Assembly: GCA_020072905.1 (NCBI GenBank)
Contig: JAIQGB010000263.1
Location: 1 to 12,172, forward strand
Reading direction: 5' to 3'
From: Terriglobia bacterium
Lineage (GTDB): Bacteria; Acidobacteriota; Terriglobia; UBA7540
DNA: 12,172 nucleotides
Every line of letters begins with the position of its first letter. Position 1 is the first letter of the stretch. The notes beneath the pieces were generated by a model. The model saw only the letters and a program-made list of their open reading frames with translations. It was not told the origin of the DNA and ran no database searches. This document shows positions 1-6,432 of the stretch, in pieces. Position numbers and translations under genes: made by a program.

Positions 1-555
1 GTTGGCTGGAACGTGGTCGAGGCGGCGGTGGCGCTGGCCGCCGGGATCGCGTCGTCCAGCATCGCGCTCGTCGGCTTTGGCCTGGACAGCATCATTGAAA
101 CCTCGTCCGGCGTGGCGCTCCTCTGGCGTTTCAAGCAGCAGTCGCTCAGTGAGCACCGCGCCGAATCGCGCGCCGTCGGATTCGTGGGGATAACCTTCCT
201 CGCCCTCGCCGCGTATGTCGGCGTCGAGGCCGGACGCGACCTGTGGCTCCGGCGCGTGCCAGAGTTCAGCCTGCCCGGGCTTATCCTGGCCATTTTGTCG
301 CTGATTGTCATGCCGGTCCTCGGCGTGGCGAAACGGCGCCTGGCCCGGCGACTGCAGAGCCGCGCGCTGGCCGCTGACGGACTGGAAACGCTCCTGTGTG
401 CCTATCTCTCCGCAACGCTGCTGGTCGGGCTGGCGCTGAACGGCGCCCTTGGGTGGTGGTGGGCGGACCCCGTGGCGGCACTGGCGATTGCTGCCTTCAT
501 GGTCCGCGAAGGCATCGAGATCCTTCGCGGCGAAACCGGCGACGACGCCGACTAA
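1..555 (+). CDS. Cation transporter, CDF/TMEM163-like, 5'-truncated by the window
   Basis: The reading frame is open from base 1 and ends at TAA 553-555, so the true start lies outside the window; 184 residues are visible. The protein is almost entirely hydrophobic helices. Visible residues 25-33 read GFGLDSIIE, which fits the metal-site helix of cation diffusion facilitator-type transporters, with D29 and E33 spaced as in the DxxxD site. A later helix carries WWADP (D156). The chain stops soon after the last helix (EGIEILRGE), so it lacks the cytoplasmic C-terminal domain of classical CDF proteins, as in the short TMEM163-like branch. Its likely role is efflux of a divalent metal such as Zn, Co or Cd across the inner membrane; the metal cannot be read from the sequence. 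It converges on the nuclease gene with a 12-bp gap. Confidence 0.85.
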   Translation, partial: VGWNVVEAAVALAAGIASSSIALVGFGLDSIIETSSGVALLWRFKQQSLSEHRAESRAVGFVGITFLALAAYVGVEAGRDLWLRRVPEFSLPGLILAILSLIVMPVLGVAKRRLARRLQSRALAADGLETLLCAYLSATLLVGLALNGALGWWWADPVAALAIAAFMVREGIEILRGETGDDAD

Positions 556-562
556 GCACTGA

Positions 563-586
563 CGGCCTCAGCGCGCCCAGAGGCCG
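563..586. terminator. Hairpin between convergent genes
   Basis: CGGCCTC (563-569) pairs with GAGGCCG (580-586) around a 10-nt loop, starting 8 nt after the transporter stop and overlapping the last codons of the opposing nuclease gene. No T-run follows on either side, so intrinsic termination is only possible. Confidence 0.3.
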
Positions 587-1077
587 CGGCTGTTCTCTCG
601 GGCCTCGCGTTCGAGCTGGACGAACCGCTGCTCGTAGCGAAAGGGAAATCGCGTGTAGGCGTGGCCGTAACCCTGGCGGACGATCTCGGCGTTCAAGAAG
701 GTCCCGTCTTGCAGATAGACGTAGGCTAGAGTTCGCCCATACCGATCGCGAGTGTCCTGGTCCTCCTCCAGGCGGACGTTTTTGCCCTCCACCATCCGCC
801 GGGTGAAGGCGGAAGCTTCCTTACCGAAATACTGAACCGGCCTCCGGGGATCGACGGTCTCGGGCGTGTCCACTCCGAGCAGTCGCACGCGCTCGCCGCC
901 GTCCAGTTCAATCGTGTCGCCATCAATCACACGGACGCAAAACCGTTGCGGTGAGTGCAACTGGGGCGAGGGCTCGGGCGGACGGTACTCACGCCGGAGA
1001 TAGGCAGCCGCTCCCAGCGCCAGCGCGGCGAGCAACGCTGAGAGTATCTTCCTGCGGCCCCGGAATTTGAGTGGCAT
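568..1077 (-). CDS. Membrane-anchored thermonuclease (SNase family)
   Basis: A 169-residue protein with a basic N-terminus and one hydrophobic segment (about residues 10-26), which should act as an uncleaved anchor or signal peptide and place the nuclease domain outside the inner membrane. The Staphylococcus nuclease fold occupies about residues 46-169. VIDGDT holds the Ca2+ ligand D54. RLLGVDTPE holds R65, D70, T71 and E73, matching R35, D40, T41 and E43 of S. aureus nuclease. DRYGRTLAYVY holds R115, matching R87. All expected catalytic residues are therefore present, and Ca2+-dependent cleavage of DNA or RNA is the likely activity. A GGAG ribosome site lies 10 nt before the ATG. The gene faces about 340 bp of non-coding DNA, so it probably has its own promoter. 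Its biological role, for example scavenging extracellular nucleic acid, is not shown by the sequence. Confidence 0.92.
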   Translation of the reverse strand: MPLKFRGRRKILSALLAALALGAAAYLRREYRPPEPSPQLHSPQRFCVRVIDGDTIELDGGERVRLLGVDTPETVDPRRPVQYFGKEASAFTRRMVEGKNVRLEEDQDTRDRYGRTLAYVYLQDGTFLNAEIVRQGYGHAYTRFPFRYEQRFVQLEREARENSRGLWAR

Positions 1078-1414
1078 TGCGTTCAGCTCCGAACAACTGC
1101 GAAACCTTGCCCCAGCCTTACGACGGACTCAAGCAACGATCATACAGCCGTTGTCTATGAGTTCGAAAGACAGTTGGCGCTACTGCGAGTCTCAACCGCA
1201 ACACCTGAAAGGGGTTATCCATGTCTGGGGAAAGGGTCAGCCCATCTCTTGGTTAACATAATATAACTTATCAGACGTTGTGAATAGGCCTTTGCCTTGG
1301 GTCCAGACCCCCTGCGCAGGTGCCAGGGCTACCTCCCTTCCCCGGAAAAGGGTTCCAGAATCAGGCGTAAAGATCAAGCCCAGGCGCTCGGCAGGTTGTC
1401 ACTTTGCCCGGGAG
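1078..1414. other. Intergenic stretch with no convincing gene
   Basis: No ORF here has coding character and I recognise no RNA gene. There is an A+T-rich island at about 1250-1275 (TTAACATAATATAAC) in otherwise GC-rich sequence, which could carry a promoter, for example toward the nuclease on the minus strand. Two palindromes lie side by side at 1299-1310 and 1311-1320. Confidence 0.5.
1299..1320. repeat. Two abutting palindromes
   Basis: GGGTC-CA-GACCC (1299-1310) is followed immediately by CCTGCGCAGG (1311-1320), a perfect 10-bp palindrome. They could be operator-like protein-binding sites or a small folded RNA element. Chance is possible in GC-rich DNA. Confidence 0.3.
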
Positions 1415-1633
1415 TTAATGCTCCTCGTGGGAGCGCTGGAAGCTGAGGCTGGACAGGGGACTCAGGTGTCTGCTCGCCAGACGGGTTAGGTGTGTGGCGG
1501 TCCGTCTTGAGAGGGAAACCACCACTTTGACTCCTGCACGGCTGAGCAGAAGCGTCACCGCGACTGTGAAAAGGGCCAATCCGAAAAGGGTAACCAGGGT
1601 GAGGTAGGTGAGGTATTCAAACACGATGTACAT
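1415..1633 (-). CDS. Possible small membrane protein, 72 residues
   Basis: This ORF begins MYIVFEYLTYLTLVTL and has one long hydrophobic stretch (about residues 4-31) followed by a basic, Arg/His/Ser-rich tail. A single-span protein with its basic tail in the cytoplasm would fit the positive-inside rule. It lies alone in a 900-bp gap where nothing else is coding. Against it, the upstream sequence has only a distant AAAGG about 15 nt before the ATG, and I recognise no family. I report it as a hypothetical gene of uncertain reality; it may be a chance ORF. Confidence 0.35.
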   Translation of the reverse strand: MYIVFEYLTYLTLVTLFGLALFTVAVTLLLSRAGVKVVVSLSRRTATHLTRLASRHLSPLSSLSFQRSHEEH

Positions 1634-1903
1634 GGGTCAACGCGCCGCCTTTCAAGTCATTAGATGCATAAGCAGGAGGGGCGGGATACGCGCCCGTACT
1701 GTCTTGAGGTGCAGGCGCTTAGGCGAGGCGCGCAGAGGCCTGCCGTCGCTCCGCTCAGCCTGCGGCGAGCGACTGGCGAGCTCCTTGCTTGGGGGTAAAG
1801 GTGGGGGCGTCGAAAGAGCTCGAGGCTCCGCCGCGGATGGCCCCTGTCCTCTCCAGCGGGTCAGTTCCCACTTCCCTTCCGTAAGTCCAGCGGAATGGAA
1901 TTC
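1634..1903. other. Intergenic stretch upstream of the DUF481 gene
   Basis: No coding frame is convincing. The main structure is an imperfect hairpin at 1745-1773: GTCGCTCCGC pairs with GCGG..GAGCGAC around TCAGCCT, with a 2-nt bulge. It resembles the short palindromic extragenic repeats common in GC-rich genomes, but only one copy is in the window. Confidence 0.35.
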
Positions 1904-1933
1904 TTGCAGATTTCGGGGAAGTGTTTCTAGTAT
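1904..1933 (+). promoter_or_regulatory. Candidate sigma-70 promoter for the DUF481 gene
   Basis: TTGCAG (1904-1909) and TAGTAT (1928-1933) are separated by 18 nt. Transcription would start near 1940, giving a leader of about 56 nt before the ATG at 1996. Confidence 0.45.
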
Positions 1934-1995
1934 AAGTCTTGGGGCTTGGACGGTGGCGTGTTGCAGGTCAAAATCATTACGCGTTTGAGGTCTTC

Positions 1996-3060
1996 ATGAA
2001 GCGACTCTTGCTGTTGTTACTGGCGCTGCTTGTATCGAGAGGAGTAGCCAAGTCTGAATTGGTGGAATTCAAGAACGGCGACCGACTGTCGGGAGGCTGG
2101 GTCCGTATCAACGGAGACAAGATTCTGTTCAAGTCCGAGGCCCTCGGGGATGTTTCCCTCCCGGTCTCGAAAGTGAAGAGCATGGCCAGCACGACTCCTG
2201 CCGTGGTGCTGGTCAAGACGGGCGAGGCTTACAGCGGGAGACTTTCGCTCGGTGAGTCGGGAGAATGGGAACTGAAGGGAGAAGACGGAGGAGTACGCCG
2301 TCTGAAGGCTTCGAGCGTCCTGGCCATTTACACCCTGGAGGTCTATCAAACGAAGGGTGAAGAAGCTCCCTTCCGTCCGTTTCACAATTGGCAAGGCAAA
2401 GCCAATGCGGGATACAGCCTGGTGCGAGGTGACAATGATGCCAGCACACTCAGCGTGGGCGTAAGCGGCACACGTCGGTTCCCGAACCTCCCCGGCTTCA
2501 ACGAACGATTTCGCACCAATTATCTGCTCACCATGCTCTTTGCCAACACGCGCACCAACGGCGTGCGCACCAGCGCCAACAGCATTGCTACGAGCCTGCG
2601 GCAGGACTACCTCTTTTCGCCAACCGACTTCGTCTTCGCCCTGGGCCAACTGGAACATATCCAGACGCAGAGCCTGAATCTGCGCCAGACTTACGGTGGA
2701 GGGCTGGGCCGCGACCTGATTCACCGGCCGCGGCTAGGGCTGCAATTTTTGGGCGGACTGACCTACGTTCGCGAGGCGTTCCAGGGTGCTGACGTGCGGC
2801 GAAACGCCGAGGCCTTGATCGGCGAGAAACTCTCCTGGAAAGTGTCCGACGAGGTGAGCTTCGAGAACTACTTGAACTTCTATCCGAATCTGACCGACCC
2901 CGGCGAGTATCGCGTTGATACCACGTCCTCGCTGGGGATCCGGGTATCCTCGCGGCTGTCATTCAATACGACCGTCACCGACCGCTTTCTCACGAATCCG
3001 CTCCCCGACCGGAAGCGGAATGAAGTCGTGTTGACCACCGGGCTGGGATTCAATTTCTAG
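1996..3060 (+). CDS. DUF481-family outer-membrane protein (YdiY-like)
   Basis: The chosen ATG at 1996 has GAGG 5 nt upstream and opens a standard signal peptide (MKRLLLLLLALLVSRGVA); the longer frame from 1939 would put the signal inside the protein. The product is 354 residues. After the signal come two similar small beta modules, about residues 20-63 (FKNGDRLSGGWV...) and 69-112 (VKTGEAYSGRLS...). From about residue 130 the chain alternates polar and hydrophobic residues in long strands, as in the DUF481 beta-barrel, and it ends in phenylalanine (GLGFNF), which fits an outer-membrane insertion signal. The family is widespread in Gram-negative envelopes and its function is poorly defined; no enzyme motif is visible. 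The gene appears monocistronic and converges on the aldo/keto reductase. Confidence 0.85.
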   Translation: MKRLLLLLLALLVSRGVAKSELVEFKNGDRLSGGWVRINGDKILFKSEALGDVSLPVSKVKSMASTTPAVVLVKTGEAYSGRLSLGESGEWELKGEDGGVRRLKASSVLAIYTLEVYQTKGEEAPFRPFHNWQGKANAGYSLVRGDNDASTLSVGVSGTRRFPNLPGFNERFRTNYLLTMLFANTRTNGVRTSANSIATSLRQDYLFSPTDFVFALGQLEHIQTQSLNLRQTYGGGLGRDLIHRPRLGLQFLGGLTYVREAFQGADVRRNAEALIGEKLSWKVSDEVSFENYLNFYPNLTDPGEYRVDTTSSLGIRVSSRLSFNTTVTDRFLTNPLPDRKRNEVVLTTGLGFNF

Positions 3061-3112
3061 AATTGAGTGAGTGCTGGAGCAGGAACCATTCGCCGGGATC
3101 TGACAGGGGACT

Positions 3113-3139
3113 TGGGAGGGTCGCGAGTCGGCCCTCCCA
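3113..3139. terminator. Hairpin between two convergent genes
   Basis: TGGGAGGG (3113-3120) pairs perfectly with CCCTCCCA (3132-3139) around an 11-nt loop. It lies 52 nt after the DUF481 stop and 6 nt after the aldo/keto reductase stop, and its symmetry would serve both strands. It lacks a clear U-tract. Confidence 0.5.
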
Positions 3140-3145
3140 TCGTGG

Positions 3146-4012
3146 TTACGCTGCGACGGCCGCGATGCGCCGAATGAGGTCCGTCTGTTCGGCGCGGCTC
3201 TCGGCGCCGATGGTGAAGGCATCGAGCACCTTCGAGGACAGGGCGTATTTCAGCGCTTCATCCTGGCGATGGCCCATGTCGCCCTGGCCGAGGATCTTCA
3301 TGCCGACAATTCCCTTCCCGGCCGCACGCATTTGCCAGAGAACCGACAGGACCGTGTCGGGCTCAGCATCCATGTGCGAGCCGATGGGATTGAGCCGCGC
3401 GAGGTCCACCTCCACCCAGGGTTCCTGGGCGGCGGCGCGCAGCGCTTCAATCGTATGGCAGGAGCAGCCGTGGGCGCGGATGATGCCCTTCTGCTTCGCC
3501 TCGGAAAGGACATCCATGGCGCCGCGGAAGCGGGTCGTCCAGTCATCCTCCTGCAAGCAATGCATCAGCAGGACGTCGATGTGGTCGACATTGAGTTCAC
3601 GGCGAAAGCGCTCGAGGTCGGAGCGCATGCCGTCGGCGTCGCGCGCCCAGGACTTGGTGAGAATCGTGACCTTATCGCGGGGAATGCGCTTCAAGGATTC
3701 CTTGACGTGGGGGTGAGTGCCGTAGGAGTCTGCACAATCGATGAACCTTAGCCCCTGATCGTAGCCCGCCCAGAGTAGATCCGCTAGGCCCTGGATGCCC
3801 AGCTTGGCTTGGTTGGAGGAGTGGTTGACGCCCACCGTGCCCGTTCCGCAAGCGAGACGGGTGGTCTGAATGCCGGTCTTGCCGAGCGTCACGATATCGG
3901 TGGCGCTGAGGCGCGCGGGCGTCCGCGCCGCGAGAGAGGTCAGAGTCTCCGAACCCAGCCACGCTGCGCCCAGCCCCAAGGCAGTCTTGCCGAGAAATTC
4001 TCTGCGCTTCAT
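3146..4012 (-). CDS. Tat-exported aldo/keto reductase
   Basis: A 288-residue protein starting MKRREFLGKTALGLG, a twin-arginine signal, so the folded enzyme is probably exported to the periplasm. The mature part is an aldo/keto reductase TIM barrel. LGKTGIQTTRLACGTG is the usual first strand region, IDCADSYG gives D92 and Y97 in the D-x4-Y spacing, TKSW gives K120 and LMHC gives H151, so the full catalytic tetrad is present. GIVGMKILGQG (about 234-244) and the LDAFTIGAESRAE segment (about 263-275) form the NAD(P)-binding end. It should reduce a carbonyl or oxidise an alcohol with NAD(P)(H); the substrate is unknown. There is no C-terminal Fe-S motif. The start is supported by GAGGTG 6 nt upstream. 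Export of a nicotinamide-dependent enzyme is odd unless the cofactor is bound before transport. Confidence 0.92.
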   Translation of the reverse strand: MKRREFLGKTALGLGAAWLGSETLTSLAARTPARLSATDIVTLGKTGIQTTRLACGTGTVGVNHSSNQAKLGIQGLADLLWAGYDQGLRFIDCADSYGTHPHVKESLKRIPRDKVTILTKSWARDADGMRSDLERFRRELNVDHIDVLLMHCLQEDDWTTRFRGAMDVLSEAKQKGIIRAHGCSCHTIEALRAAAQEPWVEVDLARLNPIGSHMDAEPDTVLSVLWQMRAAGKGIVGMKILGQGDMGHRQDEALKYALSSKVLDAFTIGAESRAEQTDLIRRIAAVAA

Positions 4013-4077
4013 GACGCCACCTCACCTGTCACATATTTTGCGGGACGTTTCAGCCCTGAGTCCCATTGAACAGGCTT

Positions 4078-4106
4078 AGGCTAGCATCGCAGGCGGAATC
4101 GTGCAA
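4078..4106 (-). promoter_or_regulatory. Candidate promoter for the aldo/keto reductase gene
   Basis: On the minus strand TTGCAC (4106-4101) and TAGCCT (4083-4078) are spaced by 17 nt. The -10 box keeps the key first T, A and last T. The start would be near 4071, giving a leader of about 58 nt. Confidence 0.33.
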
Positions 4107-4155
4107 GCGGCAAGTGGGACGGGTTGGCAGTCAAATAGCGGCGGCCTTCAAATAA

Positions 4156-4278
4156 GCGCGGCGGGGTGCGGGGAGAGGCAAGACTCAGGGCTTGCTGCAC
4201 TACTGGATTGACGGGCACATCTGGAAGGTCCGCTCCGACCCTGCCCTGCGCACCTACCTCCAGCTCGACCGGCCGTAG
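4156..4278 (+). pseudogene. Possible C-terminal gene remnant
   Basis: One plus-strand frame after the TAA at 4153 reads through to TAG 4276-4278 and from about 4189 contains LLHYWIDGHIWKVR followed by SDPALRTYLQLDRP. The Trp/Tyr/Ile-rich pattern looks more like a real protein tail than a random GC-rich frame. There is no in-frame ATG or GTG and no ribosome site, and the frame is bounded upstream by a stop, so if it is genuine it is the leftover 3' end of a decayed gene. I cannot name the family. Chance remains a real possibility. Confidence 0.25.
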
Positions 4279-4356
4279 GCCAGGGCTTCCCCTCAAGGGC
4301 AGAAACACCCGGATGGCGGGGCGGGATTTGGTGGCTGTCAGAGCCGGATGCTGGCA

Positions 4357-5352
4357 CTACGCGGCAATCTCGCGCACGAGGCGCACATTCTCGTTAATCT
4401 GGTCGGCAAAGCGTGGGATCATCCCCACGATTGCGCCGTCCGTGGGCTTGATGTTCTTGAACGCAAACTCAAACGCTTCGCGCACTGATTTCGGTGAGCC
4501 GCAACGGCGTCCCGCCGCCAGAATCTTGAAGGCCAGGCAGGGTTTCTTAACCTGGCGAATGACGCGGCACATGCGTTCGGGATCGGAAGCGACATAGGTC
4601 TCACCGACCGGGGCCAGGCCGAAGTCCTTCCGAAACTCCTCCACGGTGCGGGTGAGCCGATAAAAGCAAGTCATGTAATAGTCCGCCGGCCAGCCGTTGT
4701 GTTCCACGGTTTCGATGACGGCGGGATCGTGCGCAGACACGCCCGCCGCCAAACCCGCGTCGTGGGCGCAGTTGAGGAAGTCGCGCACCACGTCCATCCT
4801 GCCTTGTCTTAACAGCCGGTCCGTCTCCTCGCCCCGCAACGCGATGGCGATCGGCTGGTGCTTGGTGGCGCGTTCGACGGCCCGGCGCGCCAGGGGCCAG
4901 ACCTTATCCGCGCTGAAGTCATTGTGCTCGATGTCCCACGTGTCGGCCAGCGCCAGCCATTGGAGCTTGCAGCCCGCGTCCCGGATGCGCGGTAGTTGGC
5001 GCTCGAGCGGCTGCGGGTAGTTGCTCTGCCACGCCGTGATGCCCGCCTTCTCGCAAGCGAGCATGAACTCGACTAGTTGCTCATCGCTGAAGTAGTCCGC
5101 CATGAAGCGGTCGAGCAGCCCATTGAAATGCGAATAGCCAAACAGCGGGTTGCCTCCGGCGATGAGCCGCGTGACCTCATGGCCCGCCAACTTCACGGTG
5201 GGTAGCGGACCGGAATTGTCACCCTTGGCGGCCGGGACGGCGAGGATGCCTGCCGCGAGTGCCGTCGCGCCCTTGAGAAAGTCCCGCCGCGCGGAACATG
5301 TAGGATTGTCTTCGCGTGGACAAAATGTCGAATGAGAGTCAGCGGCCGACAT
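4357..5352 (-). CDS. Tat-exported aldo/keto-reductase-like protein without the catalytic tetrad (331 aa)
   Basis: Residues 22-28 read RRDFLKG, followed by a hydrophobic core to about residue 42: a twin-arginine signal with a longer than usual n-region. The mature protein starts VKLAGHEVTRLIAGGNPLFG, matching the first strand of aldo/keto reductases. Its C-terminal third (LAFKILAAGRR, then IKPTDGAIVGM and VREIAA) aligns with the cofactor-binding end of the reductase at 3146-4012. The equivalents of D92, Y97, K120 and H151 are not kept: the segments read AGITAWQSNYP, QWLALAD and IAIALRGEE. I infer a TIM barrel that does not use ordinary aldo/keto reductase chemistry. GGGGAGGG lies 5 nt before the ATG, which supports this start. 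It is a close paralog of the gene at 5527-6387. Function unknown. Confidence 0.8.
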   Translation of the reverse strand: MSAADSHSTFCPREDNPTCSARRDFLKGATALAAGILAVPAAKGDNSGPLPTVKLAGHEVTRLIAGGNPLFGYSHFNGLLDRFMADYFSDEQLVEFMLACEKAGITAWQSNYPQPLERQLPRIRDAGCKLQWLALADTWDIEHNDFSADKVWPLARRAVERATKHQPIAIALRGEETDRLLRQGRMDVVRDFLNCAHDAGLAAGVSAHDPAVIETVEHNGWPADYYMTCFYRLTRTVEEFRKDFGLAPVGETYVASDPERMCRVIRQVKKPCLAFKILAAGRRCGSPKSVREAFEFAFKNIKPTDGAIVGMIPRFADQINENVRLVREIAA

Positions 5353-5394
5353 GGGTCCCTCCCCACTCTGCTGAGGAACCCTCGGGTAGATGAT

Positions 5395-5423
5395 TCGATA
5401 CTCCCTTTGGCGGGGATTGTCAA
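5395..5423 (-). promoter_or_regulatory. Promoter for the 331-aa Tat protein
   Basis: On the minus strand a perfect TTGACA (5423-5418) is followed after 17 nt by TATCGA (5400-5395). The start would be near 5388, with a leader of about 36 nt. It implies transcription independent of the upstream gene. Confidence 0.5.
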
Positions 5424-5491
5424 CCGCCGATGAGGGAGGGGAGCGCTTGCCGGACGGCCATCAGCCGTCAACTTCCGAGCCGGGAGGACAA

Positions 5492-5514
5492 CGGAGGCCA
5501 GCCGCTGGCTTCCG
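5492..5514 (-). terminator. Terminator-like hairpin after the 286-aa Tat protein
   Basis: Ten base pairs (5492-5501 with 5505-5514, one of them G-T) enclose a 3-nt loop, beginning 12 nt after the stop codon at 5527. On the minus strand TTGTCC follows, a weak U-tract. With the promoter at 5395-5423 it separates the two paralog transcripts. Confidence 0.45.
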
Positions 5515-5526
5515 GCAGCGCGCTCG

Positions 5527-6387
5527 TCACGCCAGAATCTCGCGCACCATCTTGGTGGTCTCGGTGACCTGATCGGAATAGCGCGGGTACAGGCCGATAA
5601 TCGTGGCGTCAATCGGCTTGATGTTCTTGTATGCCCATGCGATGGCTTTGCGCTTCTGATCTTCCGACTCGCATTTGCGGCCTGCCGCCAGGACCTTGTA
5701 GACCAGCGCCGGCTTGTCGACTTTGCGTATGGCCTCGGCCATCTTCGGCGGGTCGGAGGAGATAAAGCCGTCGCCCAGGGGAAGCGTGCCGATTTCTTTC
5801 ATCCACTCTTCCGGATGACGGTTGAGATAGTGGAGCCCCGCCATATAGAAGTCGTTCGCGAATCCCTTTTCGCGGAGCGTATCCACGATTTTGGGATTAT
5901 GCGTGGAGATGCCGGCGGCGATCCCCAGGTCGTGAACCTTGTCGATATAGGTTTTGAGGAAGTCGAGCTTACCGGCCGCCAGGCAGATGAATTGGATCTT
6001 GCAACCCGCCCCGCGAATCTTGGGGAACTGCCGCTTCATGTTGTAGTTGAAACTGGCCTGCCAAGTGTTGATCTCCGCCTTCTCGCAGTCCAGGAGTAGC
6101 TTCACAATGCGTTCGTCCGTGAACCACTCGAGCATATGCTGGTCGTACTGGCGGTTGAAGTGCGAATATCCGTATATGGGATTGCTGCCCACGATCAACC
6201 GCGTGACCCGATGGGAACCTAGCGCCACAGTGGGCAGAGTGGCGCCAGCCCCTTCCGCCCGAGCCCGCGGTGCGCCGGCCAGCGCGCCGGCGGTGACGGC
6301 CGTGGCGCCTTTCAAGAATTCGCGCCGCGTCGTTTCCCATTCCGGTACCGGGTCGGAACTTTTCGCTCGCTTTTTCGTCGTTGCCAT
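5527..6387 (-). CDS. Tat-exported aldo/keto-reductase-like paralog lacking one barrel unit (286 aa)
   Basis: Residues 21-27 read RREFLKG, a twin-arginine signal after a charged n-region (MATTKKRAKS). It is clearly paralogous to the 331-residue protein: both share NP.(F/Y)GYSHFN, CEKA.I..WQ, GCK.Q, LAAGR.C and KNIKP.D, and the last 148 residues align without a gap. Between A137 and G139 it lacks 46 residues that the paralog has (its residues 137-183). That block holds the strand aligned with the catalytic-His strand of the true reductase. No catalytic tetrad is visible. The start has GAGGTG 7 nt upstream. It lies 45 bp after nuoI with no terminator between, so co-transcription from the nuoI promoter is likely. 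It is exported and of unknown function; a structural or binding role is as plausible as an enzymatic one. Confidence 0.8.
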   Translation of the reverse strand: MATTKKRAKSSDPVPEWETTRREFLKGATAVTAGALAGAPRARAEGAGATLPTVALGSHRVTRLIVGSNPIYGYSHFNRQYDQHMLEWFTDERIVKLLLDCEKAEINTWQASFNYNMKRQFPKIRGAGCKIQFICLAAGKLDFLKTYIDKVHDLGIAAGISTHNPKIVDTLREKGFANDFYMAGLHYLNRHPEEWMKEIGTLPLGDGFISSDPPKMAEAIRKVDKPALVYKVLAAGRKCESEDQKRKAIAWAYKNIKPIDATIIGLYPRYSDQVTETTKMVREILA

Positions 6388-6401
6388 GGGCGTTCACCTC
6401 G

Positions 6402-6413
6402 CAATTAGAATTG
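6402..6413. repeat. Short inverted repeat CAATT-AG-AATTG
   Basis: An AT-rich 12-bp inverted repeat in the 45-bp gap between nuoI and the next gene. It could be an operator or could supply a -10 box (TTCTAAT on the minus strand). Small enough to be chance. Confidence 0.25.
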
Positions 6414-6432
6414 TGACGGTCTGATGTTGCGC

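Larger units (their letters stand above)
4013..4356. other. 344-bp gap between two Tat-protein genes
   Basis: This gap holds a promoter candidate for the aldo/keto reductase (4078-4106) and a possible coding remnant on the plus strand (4156-4278). I see no terminator with a clear T-run and no RNA gene. Its length argues against the flanking genes forming one tight operon. Confidence 0.5.

Noticed and set aside
1745..1773. Rho-independent terminator
   Set aside because: The hairpin is bulged, has no T-run and follows no gene; it looks more like a stray palindromic repeat.
1939..1995. Upstream start for the DUF481 gene
   Set aside because: It would add 19 residues ahead of a perfect signal peptide and has no ribosome site. 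ATG 1996 has GAGG 5 nt upstream.
2017..2724. 235-residue minus-strand ORF
   Set aside because: Antisense to the DUF481 gene, which has a signal peptide, ribosome site and barrel pattern.
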